Positions 25,769 to 34,736 of a stretch of DNA of 64,000 bases are shown piece by piece (the first letter of the stretch is position 1; the number at the start of each line of letters is the position of its first letter). The position numbers and the translations under genes were made by a program. This DNA comes from Hamadaea flava (lineage in GTDB: Bacteria > Actinomycetota > Actinomycetes > Mycobacteriales > Micromonosporaceae): contig NZ_JAMZDZ010000001.1 of the NCBI RefSeq assembly GCF_024172085.1, positions 1,736,001 to 1,800,000 of the forward strand, written 5' to 3'. The notes under the pieces were generated by a model. The model was given only the letters and a program-made list of their open reading frames with translations, searched no databases and was not told the DNA's origin.

Positions 25769-26782
25769 TCAGGAGGTGGAGCTGTCGGCCGGTTCGCGCT
25801 GGGCGAGGTGGCAGGCCGCCGCCCAGCCGCCGCCGACGCTCAGCATCTGCGGCTGCGTCGTGGCGCATTCGGCGACGGCGATGTGGCAGCGGGTGTGGAA
25901 CCGGCAGCCGGAGGGTGGGTTGGTGGGGTTGGGCGGGTCGCCGGCGAGGACGATGCGGTCGGCCAGACGCCGGCGGCGGGTGGGGTCGACGACGGGTGAG
26001 GCGGACAGCAGCGCCTGGGTGTAGGGGTGCGCCGGTGAGTCGAACACGTCGGCGGTGTCGCCGGTCTCCGCTAGGCGGCCGAGGTACATCACGGCCGTGC
26101 GGTCGGCGATGTGGCGGACGACCGACAGATCGTGCGCGATGAACACCAAGGCGATGCCCATCCGGCGTTGCAGGTCGCGGAGCAGGTTGACGACCTGCGC
26201 CTGCACCGACACGTCCAGCGCGGACACCGGCTCGTCGCAGATCAGTACGCGCGGCTCCAACGCGAGGGCGCGGGCGATGCCGATCCGTTGCCGCTGGCCG
26301 CCGGAGAACTGGTGCGGATAGCGCGCCATCATCTCGGGCGACAGCCCGACGAGCCGGAGCAGCTCGGCGACCCGGTCGCGACGCTCGGCGGCGGTGCCGA
26401 TCCGGTGCACCGTGAGCGGTTCGGAGATCAGCTCCTGCACCGTCATGCGGGGATCGAGGGACGTGTAGGGGTCCTGGAACACCATCTGGACGTGGCGGCT
26501 CAGCTCGCGGCGGTTGTCGCCGATCGGCCGGCCCGCGATCTGTATGTTCCCCGAGTCCGGGCTCTCCAGCCCGACGAGCATCCGGGCCAGGGTGGACTTC
26601 CCGCAGCCGGACTCGCCGACGATGCCCAGCGACTCGCCGGCTCGCAGCCGGAGGCTGACCCCGTCGACCGCGCTGACCTTGGTCCGGCGCAGGCCGGCCC
26701 GGCCGGTCGCGAAGGTCTTGCGGAGATCGGTCGCTTCGAGCGCCCAGGGCTCGGCGGACGGCGTCGGATCAGGCGACGGCAT
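25769..26782 (-). CDS. Peptide ABC transporter ATP-binding protein (DppF/OppF type)
   Basis: 337-residue ABC ATPase with the C-terminal oligopeptide-binding-ATPase tail (CRFHTRC). Walker A GESGCGKST, signature FSGGQRQR, Walker B VLICDEP and the H-loop HD are intact. The ATG at 26782 overlaps the upstream ATPase gene by 14 bases; an in-frame start 12 codons earlier is possible. It energises the peptide permease whose other parts are encoded divergently from 29.2 kb. Confidence 0.9.
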   Translation of the reverse strand: MPSPDPTPSAEPWALEATDLRKTFATGRAGLRRTKVSAVDGVSLRLRAGESLGIVGESGCGKSTLARMLVGLESPDSGNIQIAGRPIGDNRRELSRHVQMVFQDPYTSLDPRMTVQELISEPLTVHRIGTAAERRDRVAELLRLVGLSPEMMARYPHQFSGGQRQRIGIARALALEPRVLICDEPVSALDVSVQAQVVNLLRDLQRRMGIALVFIAHDLSVVRHIADRTAVMYLGRLAETGDTADVFDSPAHPYTQALLSASPVVDPTRRRRLADRIVLAGDPPNPTNPPSGCRFHTRCHIAVAECATTQPQMLSVGGGWAAACHLAQREPADSSTS

Positions 26783-27767
26783 GCATAACCTCCTCGGCAC
26801 GGTGGCAGGCGGCGGCACGATCGCCCGGCAGCGAGCGAAGTGCGGGCCGTTCGCTGCGGCACAGGTCGACGACCTGGTCGCAGCGGGGGTGGAACGGGCA
26901 GCCCGAGGGCTGGCGGCGCGGGTCCGGCGGGGTGCCGGGGATGGCGTACAGGTCGTCGCCGATCTGCCCGGCCTGCGGAACCGAGCGCAGCAGCGCCTGG
27001 GCGTACGGGTGGGCGGGTGCGCCGAGCAGTTGTTCGGTCGTGCTCGCCTCGACGATGCGCCCGGCGTACATGACCATGGTCCGGTCGGCGACCTCGGAGA
27101 CGACGCCCAGATCGTGGGTGATCAGCAGGACCGCCATGTTCAGCTGGCGGCGCAGGTCGTCGAGCAGTTCCAGGATCTGGGCCTGAACGGTCACGTCCAA
27201 CGCGGTCGTCGGCTCGTCGGCGATGACGAGTTCGGGCTCCAGCGCGATGGCCATCGCGATCAGGATGCGCTGGCGCATGCCGCCGGAGAACTGGTGGGGA
27301 TAGTCGCCGACCCGCTGGGTGGGCGCCGGGATGCCGACCAAGCCGAGCAGGTCGGTCGCCTGCTGCCGGGCCGCCCGCCGGGACATGTCGCGATGCTCGC
27401 GGAACAGCTCGCCGATCTGGTCGCCGATCGACAGCACCGGGTTGAGGGCCGACAGCGCGTCCTGGAAGACCATGCTCATCCGGCTGCCGCGAAGCGCGCG
27501 CAGGTCGCGGTCGGGCAGCGTGCGCAGGTCGGTCCCGGACAGCGCGATGCGGTCGGCCCGGACCTCGGCGGACCCGGTGTGCAGACCCATGACGGCCCGC
27601 GCGGTGACCGATTTGCCTGATCCGGACTCGCCGAGCAGGGCGACGAGTTCACCGGGGGCGACGTCGAAGCCGACGTCGGCCACGGCGGGGATGTCGCCGC
27701 GGCGGCTGTGGAACGTCACCGACAGCTTCCGGACCGACAGCGCCGGGGTGGGGGTCGGTTCGGTCAT
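26769..27767 (-). CDS. Peptide ABC transporter ATP-binding protein (DppD/OppD type)
   Basis: 332-residue ABC ATPase: Walker [10 protein letters not shown], signature FSGGMRQR, Walker B LVIADEP, and the oligopeptide family tail with CPFHPRC. ATG at 27767 with a GAGGAGG ribosome-binding site (27773-27779). First gene of a two-gene minus-strand unit that diverges from the dipeptidase/permease operon. Confidence 0.9.
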   Translation of the reverse strand: MTEPTPTPALSVRKLSVTFHSRRGDIPAVADVGFDVAPGELVALLGESGSGKSVTARAVMGLHTGSAEVRADRIALSGTDLRTLPDRDLRALRGSRMSMVFQDALSALNPVLSIGDQIGELFREHRDMSRRAARQQATDLLGLVGIPAPTQRVGDYPHQFSGGMRQRILIAMAIALEPELVIADEPTTALDVTVQAQILELLDDLRRQLNMAVLLITHDLGVVSEVADRTMVMYAGRIVEASTTEQLLGAPAHPYAQALLRSVPQAGQIGDDLYAIPGTPPDPRRQPSGCPFHPRCDQVVDLCRSERPALRSLPGDRAAACHRAEEVMHAVA

Positions 27768-27846
27768 GGGCACCTCCTCGCCGTGCTCTCTCGCTGGCCC
27801 GTGAAGCGTCTCCGGGGGCGAGCTATGGTCTGACCTGCACCTCTAT

Positions 27847-27930
27847 AAGATCACTGCCTGATCTTCACTCACATCTTGACTTCTACGCCGGATTATTGCA
27901 ACCCTTGGTTACAGCACGCCGGATCATTGC
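27847..27930. promoter_or_regulatory. Operator-like elements between divergent peptide operons
   Basis: Perfect palindrome AAGATCA-CTGCC-TGATCTT at 27847-27865. Further on are two direct copies of ACGCCGGATYATTGC at 27885-27899 and 27916-27930, start-to-start spacing 31 bases (three helical turns). The elements lie between the ATPase pair and the dipeptidase operon. The double-length Lrp/AsnC protein encoded at the end of the operon is the obvious candidate to bind the phased repeats (inference). Confidence 0.6.
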
Positions 27931-28016
27931 GAGTCTGTTACGGCGTCGAACCGGTTTCGCGCGGTTGGCACCCCCAAGGACCACTGCGACGGGCCGAAAA
28001 CGAAGGGAAGTCACTC

Positions 28017-29225
28017 ATGCTCGAACCGGCGAAGCGCTACACCGGATACACCGCGTACGACTATCTGGAAGCCGGCAAGGACTACAAGGAGTTCGCGTAC
28101 GCCCAGCAGATCGGCCGCGTCGCCCCGTACGCCGGGCTGGACCTCTCGGACAGCCAGAAGGAGCGCACGACGCGTCTGCTGCGGGAGGAGATCGTCATTT
28201 CGCTGCACGACCACGTGCAGGTGTTCCCGCAGGACATGACGCAGTTGCGCGACCACATCCGCCAGGGCCGCGAACCCACCGGCTACGAGGGCCTGTCCCG
28301 CTCGGGCATGACCGCCGTGTTCGACAACGGGATGGACGGCACCTGCTGCATCTCCAGCGACGCCGGCTGGAAGTACCAGGACGTGCTGTTCGACCTCGGC
28401 GTACGCATGGCCGACCTGGCCCACCAGGACTTCGTCGTCAAGGCCGAGACGCTCAAGGACATCTACCGCGCTCACGAGACCGGCCGGGTGGCGCACGTGT
28501 TCGCCCTCGAAGCCGCCACGATGATCGAGAACGAGGTCGACCGGCTCGACGTGCTCTACGGATTCGGCGTACGCCAGATCGGCATCGCCTACTCCGAGGC
28601 CAACATGCTCGGCAGCGGTCTGAAGGAGCGCGGCGACGGCGGCCTGACCTACTTCGGCGAGAAGGCCGTCGAGCGGATGAACAAGCTCGGCCTGGCCATC
28701 GACATCTCCCACTCCGGCGACCGCACCGCGCTGGACGTGGTCAAGCACTCCACCAAGCCGGTCTTCATCACCCACTGCGGCTCCCGCACGGTGTGGCCGA
28801 TCAACCGCATGAAGCCCGACGACGTCATCAAGGCGTGCGCCGAGCGTGGTGGCGTACTGGGGCTGGAGGCCGCGCCGCACACGACCCTCTCCCACGCCCA
28901 CCCGGCCCACAGCCTGGAATCGGTGATGGACCACTTCGTGCACTGCGTCGACCTCATCGGGATCGATCACGTCACGTTCGGGCCAGACACGCTGTTCGGT
29001 GATCACGTCGGCCTGCACGACGCGTTCGCGGCGAACCTGTCCACCAAGGAGGCGCACGGCGCCGTGCAGTTCCCGAAGGTGGAGTACGTCGACGGCCTGG
29101 AGAACCCGGCCGAATGCTTTTTCAACATCATCGGATGGCTGGTCAAGCACGACTACTCCGACGACGAGATCCGCAAGGTCGTCGGCGGCAACACCATCCG
29201 GGTCCTCGAGGAGGTCTGGGTCTGA
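28017..29225 (+). CDS. Membrane dipeptidase-like (M19) peptidase
   Basis: 402-residue M19 (renal dipeptidase) family metallopeptidase that hydrolyses dipeptides. Recognisable metal-site regions: ISLHDHV (H64, D65, H66; the family usually has HxD, here HxH), a Glu in FALEAATM, the His of DISHSG and the His of ITHCGSR. The ATG at 28017 follows GAAGGGAAG. The last codons overlap the binding protein gene by one base. No signal peptide, so cytoplasmic, acting on peptides imported by the neighbouring transporter. Confidence 0.88.
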   Translation: MLEPAKRYTGYTAYDYLEAGKDYKEFAYAQQIGRVAPYAGLDLSDSQKERTTRLLREEIVISLHDHVQVFPQDMTQLRDHIRQGREPTGYEGLSRSGMTAVFDNGMDGTCCISSDAGWKYQDVLFDLGVRMADLAHQDFVVKAETLKDIYRAHETGRVAHVFALEAATMIENEVDRLDVLYGFGVRQIGIAYSEANMLGSGLKERGDGGLTYFGEKAVERMNKLGLAIDISHSGDRTALDVVKHSTKPVFITHCGSRTVWPINRMKPDDVIKACAERGGVLGLEAAPHTTLSHAHPAHSLESVMDHFVHCVDLIGIDHVTFGPDTLFGDHVGLHDAFAANLSTKEAHGAVQFPKVEYVDGLENPAECFFNIIGWLVKHDYSDDEIRKVVGGNTIRVLEEVWV

Positions 29226-30820
29226 TGAGAAGACGTGCCCTCATATTCGGCGTCGCCGCCGTGCCGCTCGCCGCGGTGGTGGGCTGTAGCCCGAGCGCGC
29301 CAAGCGAGACGGGCGGCGCCGGCAGCGACACGCTGACCATCGCCACCACCACCGACGTGGTGAACTACAACCCCCTGGTCGGCAACAGCCGGACGGACTA
29401 CTGGGTCTCCAACCTCATGTATCCCCGGCTGCTGACGATCGACGCGAACGGCGCCAAGTCGCCGATGCTGGCCGCGGAGTACGGCTACGCCGACGACAAG
29501 ACCGGCTACTACACCATCCGGTCGGACATGAAGTGGAGCGACGGCCAGCCGGTGACGGCCGAGGACGTCGCGTACACGATCAACGCGATCAAGCAGTACA
29601 AGCCGACCGGCAACACCACCTACGGGCAGCTGGCGAACGTGGAGTCGGCGACGGCGGCCTCGGCCACCCGGGTCGAGCTGCACCTGAGCAAGCCCGACGC
29701 GACCGTCATCCCCGAGGTCGGCTACTGGATGAACGTCGTGCCCAAGCACGTGTTCGAGAAGCAGGGCGACGTCTCCAAGTTCGCCAACAACTCCGCCTGG
29801 GTCAGCGCCGGACCGTACAAGCTGGTCAGCGCGGTCAAGGGACAGAGCTACACGCTCGAGCGCGTCACTCCGTACCCGTTCGCCCCCGACAACACGCCGA
29901 CCCTGGCGAAGGTCGTCTTCCGCGTCTACCCCGACGTCAACACCGAGATCCTCGCGCTCAAGAACGGCGACGTGGACGCGATCGCCAACGCGCTGCCCCC
30001 GGCTCAGGTGAAGAACCTCAAGTCGACCAGCGGCATCACGGTGGAAGAGGTTCCCGGCCTCGGGTACGCCCACATGACCTACAACATGTCGCGCAAGCCC
30101 CTGGAGAACCTCAAGGTACGCCAGGCTCTCGCGGCCGCCGTCGACTACGAGTCGATCCGCACGGTGGTCCTCCAGGGTCAGGGCGTGACGACCGGGTCGA
30201 GCCCGATCCCGCCGGTGCTCAAGGACTTCGTCAACCCGTCGCTCAAGGAGTACGTGTTCGACGTCGACAAGGCCAAGCAGTTGCTGCAGGAGGCCGGGTA
30301 CAAGGCTGACGGCAGCGGCAGGTTCCCGCTGAACCTCACGATGATCTACTCGCTGCAGGACGCGGTGACGTCGCAGTGGGCGTCCATGGTCAAGGACTCC
30401 GCGGCCAAGGCCGGCATCACGATCACCCTTCAGGGCCTGGACCGCAACACCTACCTGGCCAAGACGGCGGCCGGCGAGTACGACATCTACGCCGGCAACT
30501 TCGCCATCATGGACGACCCGGCGACCAACATGGCGCTGACGTACCTGCCCAAGGGTGCGATCAACTACACGCTGGTCGACGACCCGGCGCTGTCCGCGCT
30601 GATCACCCAGGCGCAGGCCGAGACGGACGAGGCCAAGCAGAAGGACCTGGTCTGGCAGGCGGCGACGCTGGTCCACGACAACGTGTACGACAACGTCATG
30701 TACATGCAGAACCTCTACGTCGCACACAGCGCCAAGTGGACGGGGTTCATCGTCAAGCCGAGCGAACTGATGTCGATCATCGACCCGCAGTCGCTGGCGA
30801 ACGTCAAGAAGACCAGCTGA
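29225..30820 (+). CDS. Peptide ABC transporter substrate-binding lipoprotein
   Basis: 531-residue solute-binding protein of family 5 (DppA/OppA type). Lipoprotein signal with lipobox AAVVGC (C21), then the extracellular two-lobed fold; MKWSDGQPVTAEDVAYT is the family signature region. Shares one base with the dipeptidase stop, and is followed by the two permease genes. Confidence 0.92.
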   Translation: MRRRALIFGVAAVPLAAVVGCSPSAPSETGGAGSDTLTIATTTDVVNYNPLVGNSRTDYWVSNLMYPRLLTIDANGAKSPMLAAEYGYADDKTGYYTIRSDMKWSDGQPVTAEDVAYTINAIKQYKPTGNTTYGQLANVESATAASATRVELHLSKPDATVIPEVGYWMNVVPKHVFEKQGDVSKFANNSAWVSAGPYKLVSAVKGQSYTLERVTPYPFAPDNTPTLAKVVFRVYPDVNTEILALKNGDVDAIANALPPAQVKNLKSTSGITVEEVPGLGYAHMTYNMSRKPLENLKVRQALAAAVDYESIRTVVLQGQGVTTGSSPIPPVLKDFVNPSLKEYVFDVDKAKQLLQEAGYKADGSGRFPLNLTMIYSLQDAVTSQWASMVKDSAAKAGITITLQGLDRNTYLAKTAAGEYDIYAGNFAIMDDPATNMALTYLPKGAINYTLVDDPALSALITQAQAETDEAKQKDLVWQAATLVHDNVYDNVMYMQNLYVAHSAKWTGFIVKPSELMSIIDPQSLANVKKTS

Positions 30821-30834
30821 GGACGGCCACCCCC

Positions 30835-31800
30835 ATGCCACCAGTCATCGGTTTCGCCGTCCGCAGGCTGCTCCGCGGCCTGGTGACGCTGTGGTTCGCC
30901 GCATCCGTCACCTTCCTGCTGCTGCGACTGCTGCCCGGTGATCCGGCATTGGCGGTGGCCAGCCCCAACATGACCCCCGAATCCCGGCAGATCCTGCTCC
31001 AGCAGTACGGCCTGGACGAGCCTCTGTTCGTCCAGTACGGCAAGTACCTGTGGCAGTTGCTGCACGGCAACCTCGGGATCTCCTTCACCCAGCAGGTGCC
31101 GGTGACCACGGTGCTGATGGACCGGCTGCCGTGGACGCTGCTGCTGGCCGTGTCGTCGCTGCTGGTGACGATGGCGGTGGGCATCCCGCTCGGGGTGCTC
31201 GCCGCCACCCACCCGCGCGGCCTGCTGGACCGTCTGGTCCAGGTCAGCGGGGTCGTCGGGCAGTCGCTATTCATCCCCAGCGTGGGCATCTTCCTGCTGT
31301 TCACGCTGGGCCTGCAACTGCACTGGCTGCCCATCGGCGGCGCGTACTCGCCGGGGGTCTACGGCTCCGCCTGGTACGGCGACGTGGCGCTGCATCTGAT
31401 CCTGCCGTGCCTGAGCCTGGTCCTGGTGCAGATCGGCACCTATGTGCTGACCTTGCGGGCGACCTTGATCGAGGCGCTCGGCGAGGACTACTGCGCGCTG
31501 GCCACGGCCAAGGGACTGCCGAACCGGAAGGTGGTGTGGAAGCACGGGCTGCGCAACGCCCTGCTGCCCACCACCACCCTGGTCGGGCTGCAACTCGGTT
31601 TCGTGGTCGGCGGCGCGGTGCTCACCGAGACCGTGTTCGCGTACCCGGGCATCGGGCGCGGCATCTACGAGGCGGTCACCCAGCTCGACTTCCCGGTGCT
31701 GCAGGGCGCGTTCGTCCTGCTCGCCGCGACCGTCGTGATCGCCAACATCCTGACCGACCTCGCGTACGGTCTGCTCGACCCGAGGGTGCGTACGTCATGA
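30835..31800 (+). CDS. Peptide ABC transporter permease (DppB type)
   Basis: 321-residue inner-membrane permease with about six transmembrane helices; VIGFAVRRLLRGLVTLWFA opening and the EAA loop (EALGEDYCALATAKGLPNRKVVWKHGLRNALLP) place it in the DppB/OppB group. It follows the binding protein after 14 bases and overlaps the next permease (ATGA). Confidence 0.93.
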   Translation: MPPVIGFAVRRLLRGLVTLWFAASVTFLLLRLLPGDPALAVASPNMTPESRQILLQQYGLDEPLFVQYGKYLWQLLHGNLGISFTQQVPVTTVLMDRLPWTLLLAVSSLLVTMAVGIPLGVLAATHPRGLLDRLVQVSGVVGQSLFIPSVGIFLLFTLGLQLHWLPIGGAYSPGVYGSAWYGDVALHLILPCLSLVLVQIGTYVLTLRATLIEALGEDYCALATAKGLPNRKVVWKHGLRNALLPTTTLVGLQLGFVVGGAVLTETVFAYPGIGRGIYEAVTQLDFPVLQGAFVLLAATVVIANILTDLAYGLLDPRVRTS

Positions 31801-32678
31801 CAGCGACAGCGACAACCCTGGACACCGTCGTCGCCGACCAGCCGACCGCCGCCTCGGCGACCTGGCGGGCGTTCCGGCGCAATCCGCTCGGCCTCGGCGC
31901 GGTCCTCATCATGCTGCTGCTCGTCGCGGTGGCGGTGCTGGCTCCGCTCCTCGCCGACTACCCCAGCGGCTACGGGTCGGAAGTGCTGCAACCGCCCTCG
32001 GGCGAGCACTGGTTCGGCACCGACAACCTCGGCCGGGACATCTTCGCCGAAGTCGTCTGGGGCACCCGGATCAGCATGATCATCGCGGCCGCGTCGTCGG
32101 CGCTGGCCATCGTGATCGGCGTGGTCGTGGCGGTCTTCGGGGCTTACTTCCCGAAGGTCGACGGGGTGATCGGCACGATCGTCGACCTGTGCCTGTCGCT
32201 GCCGGTGCTGCCGCTGATGATCCTGGTCGCGGCGCTGGCCGGGCCGAGCCTGCCGACCGTGGTGCTGGTCATCGCGTTCTTCGCCTGGCCCGAGGTCACC
32301 CGGGTGGTGCGCTCACAGGCGCTGTCGGTGGTCCAACTGCCCTACATGGACGCCGCCCGGCTCACCGGCGGCTCGCACCTCTGGATCATGCGCAAACACC
32401 TGGTCCCGGCGGTCGCCCCGGTCGTCGTCGTGTCGGTCGTGCTGACCGCCTCACGCGCCGTCCTGTCCGCCGCCGGGCTCGCGTTCCTCGGCCTGGGCGA
32501 CCCCAACAGCTGGTCGTGGGGACGCATCCTCTACGAGGCCCAGCAGTCCGGTGCGATGTCGAGCGCCTGGTGGACCACGTTGTTCCCGTCGCTCGCGATC
32601 CTCGCTCTGGTCGTCTCGGCCACCCTCGTCTCCATCGCGTACAACGACGCGCGCAATCCGCGTACCAGAGAGGAATGA
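31797..32678 (+). CDS. Peptide ABC transporter permease (DppC type)
   Basis: 293-residue permease with an N-terminal OppC-type segment (FRRNPLGLGAVLIMLLLVAVAV), the GTDNLGRDIFAEVVWGTRIS signature and the EAA loop YMDAARLTGGSHLWIMRKHLVP. Overlaps the DppB-type gene by four bases; pairs with it to form the transmembrane channel. Confidence 0.93.
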   Translation: MTATATTLDTVVADQPTAASATWRAFRRNPLGLGAVLIMLLLVAVAVLAPLLADYPSGYGSEVLQPPSGEHWFGTDNLGRDIFAEVVWGTRISMIIAAASSALAIVIGVVVAVFGAYFPKVDGVIGTIVDLCLSLPVLPLMILVAALAGPSLPTVVLVIAFFAWPEVTRVVRSQALSVVQLPYMDAARLTGGSHLWIMRKHLVPAVAPVVVVSVVLTASRAVLSAAGLAFLGLGDPNSWSWGRILYEAQQSGAMSSAWWTTLFPSLAILALVVSATLVSIAYNDARNPRTREE

Positions 32679-32683
32679 CCATC

Positions 32684-33853
32684 ATGGGCTTCGCGCAGCG
32701 GCTCCCGGTCCACTTCTACACCGATCTTCAAGATGTTGTACGCGCAGCGACCGAACAGGCCGGCTTCGCCGCCCTGCTGACGGACGACCCGGAAGACGTC
32801 GCCTACCTGACCGGCTTCTTCCACCACCCCTGCGAACGACCGGTGGCCGTGCTGCTGCCGGTCGACGGGCCGGCCGTCCTGCTGCTGCCCGAGCTGGAGG
32901 CCGAGCACGCACAGGTGCAGAACGCGGCCGCCGAGCTGATCGCGTACCCGGAGTTCCCCGGAATCCGCGAGCCGTTCGCCTTCCTGACGGACCGAGCCCA
33001 CGGGCGGGTCGGTTTTCCCCCGAGCATGTCCGTCGGCCGGCTGGAGCTCGTCCGGGCGGCCCTGCCCGGCGCCGAGCTGAGCCCGACCGATCTGGTCATG
33101 CGGATGCGTTACCGCAAGCGGCCGGAGGAGGTCGCGCTGCACCAGGAGGCGGCCCGGATCACCGACCTGATGCTGGTCGAGGGCCGGAAGCTGGTCGAGG
33201 ACGCGATCGCGGCCGGCGGCGAGCTGCCCAGCGAGGCCGAACTCGCCGCGCACGTCTCCTCGGTCGGGACCGGCACCATGTACGCCGACCATGACGACGT
33301 CGTGGTGGTCTCGTTCCTGGCCGGTGGCCTGGTGTACGCGGCGCGCAACAGCGCCCGGCCACACGGCCTGCCGTCGGCCTACCGGTTGCGGCCGGGCGAC
33401 ACCTTCGTTCTGTCGCTCGGTTGCGCGGTGGGTGGCCGGTTCGTCGAAGGCGAGCGGACCTTCGTCCTCGGCGAGCCCACCGCCGAGCAGGAGCGCTACT
33501 ACACCGCCGTCCAGCAGGCGCAGCAGACCGGAACCGAGGCGCTGCGACCCGGGTTGACCTGCGCGGAGGCGAACAAGATCTGCCTGGACGTCATCCGGTC
33601 GGCGGGTCTGGGCCAGTATCTGCGCCACCGTCAGGGCCATGGCATCGGGCTGGGCATGCACGAGCCGCCGTGGCTGGAGGACGGCGATCCGACCGTGCTC
33701 GAGCCGGGCATGGTCGTCTCCAACGAGCCGGGCATCTACGTCCCGGACCACGGCGGCTACCGCATCTCCGACTCGATGCTGATCACCGAGGAGGGCGCCC
33801 GCCCGTTCACCGCGTACCCGCGCGGCCTCGCCGACGTCATCGTGCCCGTCTAG
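32684..33853 (+). CDS. M24 (pita-bread) peptidase-like protein with altered metal ligands
   Basis: 389-residue creatinase/aminopeptidase P-fold protein. Two conserved ligand positions are kept: H319 (GHGIGLGMHEPP) and E348 (NEPGIY). The two Asp ligands appear replaced by S244 (VLSLG) and E255 (FVEGERT), and the last Glu by S362 (RISDS). It may therefore be a metal-independent enzyme of the creatinase/ectoine-hydrolase kind rather than an Xaa-Pro peptidase. The ATG at 32684 is preferred for its AGAGGA spacing; one at 32675 overlaps the permease stop (ATGA). Inside the peptide operon, so it probably acts on an imported amide substrate. Confidence 0.8.
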   Translation: MGFAQRLPVHFYTDLQDVVRAATEQAGFAALLTDDPEDVAYLTGFFHHPCERPVAVLLPVDGPAVLLLPELEAEHAQVQNAAAELIAYPEFPGIREPFAFLTDRAHGRVGFPPSMSVGRLELVRAALPGAELSPTDLVMRMRYRKRPEEVALHQEAARITDLMLVEGRKLVEDAIAAGGELPSEAELAAHVSSVGTGTMYADHDDVVVVSFLAGGLVYAARNSARPHGLPSAYRLRPGDTFVLSLGCAVGGRFVEGERTFVLGEPTAEQERYYTAVQQAQQTGTEALRPGLTCAEANKICLDVIRSAGLGQYLRHRQGHGIGLGMHEPPWLEDGDPTVLEPGMVVSNEPGIYVPDHGGYRISDSMLITEEGARPFTAYPRGLADVIVPV

Positions 33854-33881
33854 AACCGTCCACAATCTCAAGGGGGAGCCA

Positions 33882-34736
33882 ATGCGGCTGACCATCAACG
33901 ACAACGAGCTGGAAGTCGAGACGTTCGGCGACGCCGACGCGCCGGTGCTGATCGCCCACCACGGCGCGCCCGGACTCGGTTCCCGAGCCGAACCGCGGGC
34001 CACCTTCGCCCCGTTCGCCGACACCTTTCGGGTCATCGTCTTCGACGCTCGTGGTTCCGGCGTCAGCGAAGGCAACGGGCCGTTCACGCACGAGCAGTGG
34101 GTCGCCGACGTCGACGCGCTGCGTGCGTGGGCCGGTGTCGAGACGTTCGTGATGGCCGGCGGCTCCTACGGCGGATTCATCTCGATGGAGTACGCCATCC
34201 GCCACCCGGAACGCGTACGCGCTCTCGTGTTGCGGGACACCTCGGCCGATCACGAGAACGAGAAGGCCGCCGAGCAGAACGCGCTCTCCTCGACCCGGGT
34301 CACCATCGACCGGGCCAAACTCGACCGGATCAACAGCGGTACCGTGCGCGACGACGCCGATCTGAGAGACTGCTGGCGGGAGATCCTCCCGCTCTACGAT
34401 CACGTGTACGACCCGGCCGCGGTGGAGGCGAAGGTGGAGGCGACGTACTACCGGTACGCGACGCACAACTTCGCCTTCGCGGTGAACCAGCCGAACTACG
34501 ACATCAAAGCGCAGTTGTCCCGGATCACCTCCCCCACCCTGGTGACCGTCGGCCGCAGCGACTGGATCACCCCGGTCGCCAGCAGCCAGACGATCGTCGA
34601 CCTGATCCCGGACAGCCGGCTCGTCGTGTTCGAGAACTCCGGGCACTCACCGCAGATCGAAGAGGCGGACCTGTGGCGCGCGACCGTACGCGAGTTCCTG
34701 TCCGAAGTGGGCGCGGACCGGCCGGCAAAGGCATGA
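33882..34736 (+). CDS. Alpha/beta hydrolase, proline iminopeptidase-like
   Basis: 284-residue S33-type alpha/beta hydrolase. Oxyanion motif HHGAPGLGS, nucleophile elbow GGSYGG (S95) and catalytic NSGHSP (H255) are intact. Good ribosome-binding site AAGGGGGAG. In this operon it probably removes N-terminal residues from imported peptides or hydrolyses a related amide/ester; exact substrate unknown. Its stop overlaps the regulator start (ATGA). Confidence 0.85.
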   Translation: MRLTINDNELEVETFGDADAPVLIAHHGAPGLGSRAEPRATFAPFADTFRVIVFDARGSGVSEGNGPFTHEQWVADVDALRAWAGVETFVMAGGSYGGFISMEYAIRHPERVRALVLRDTSADHENEKAAEQNALSSTRVTIDRAKLDRINSGTVRDDADLRDCWREILPLYDHVYDPAAVEAKVEATYYRYATHNFAFAVNQPNYDIKAQLSRITSPTLVTVGRSDWITPVASSQTIVDLIPDSRLVVFENSGHSPQIEEADLWRATVREFLSEVGADRPAKA

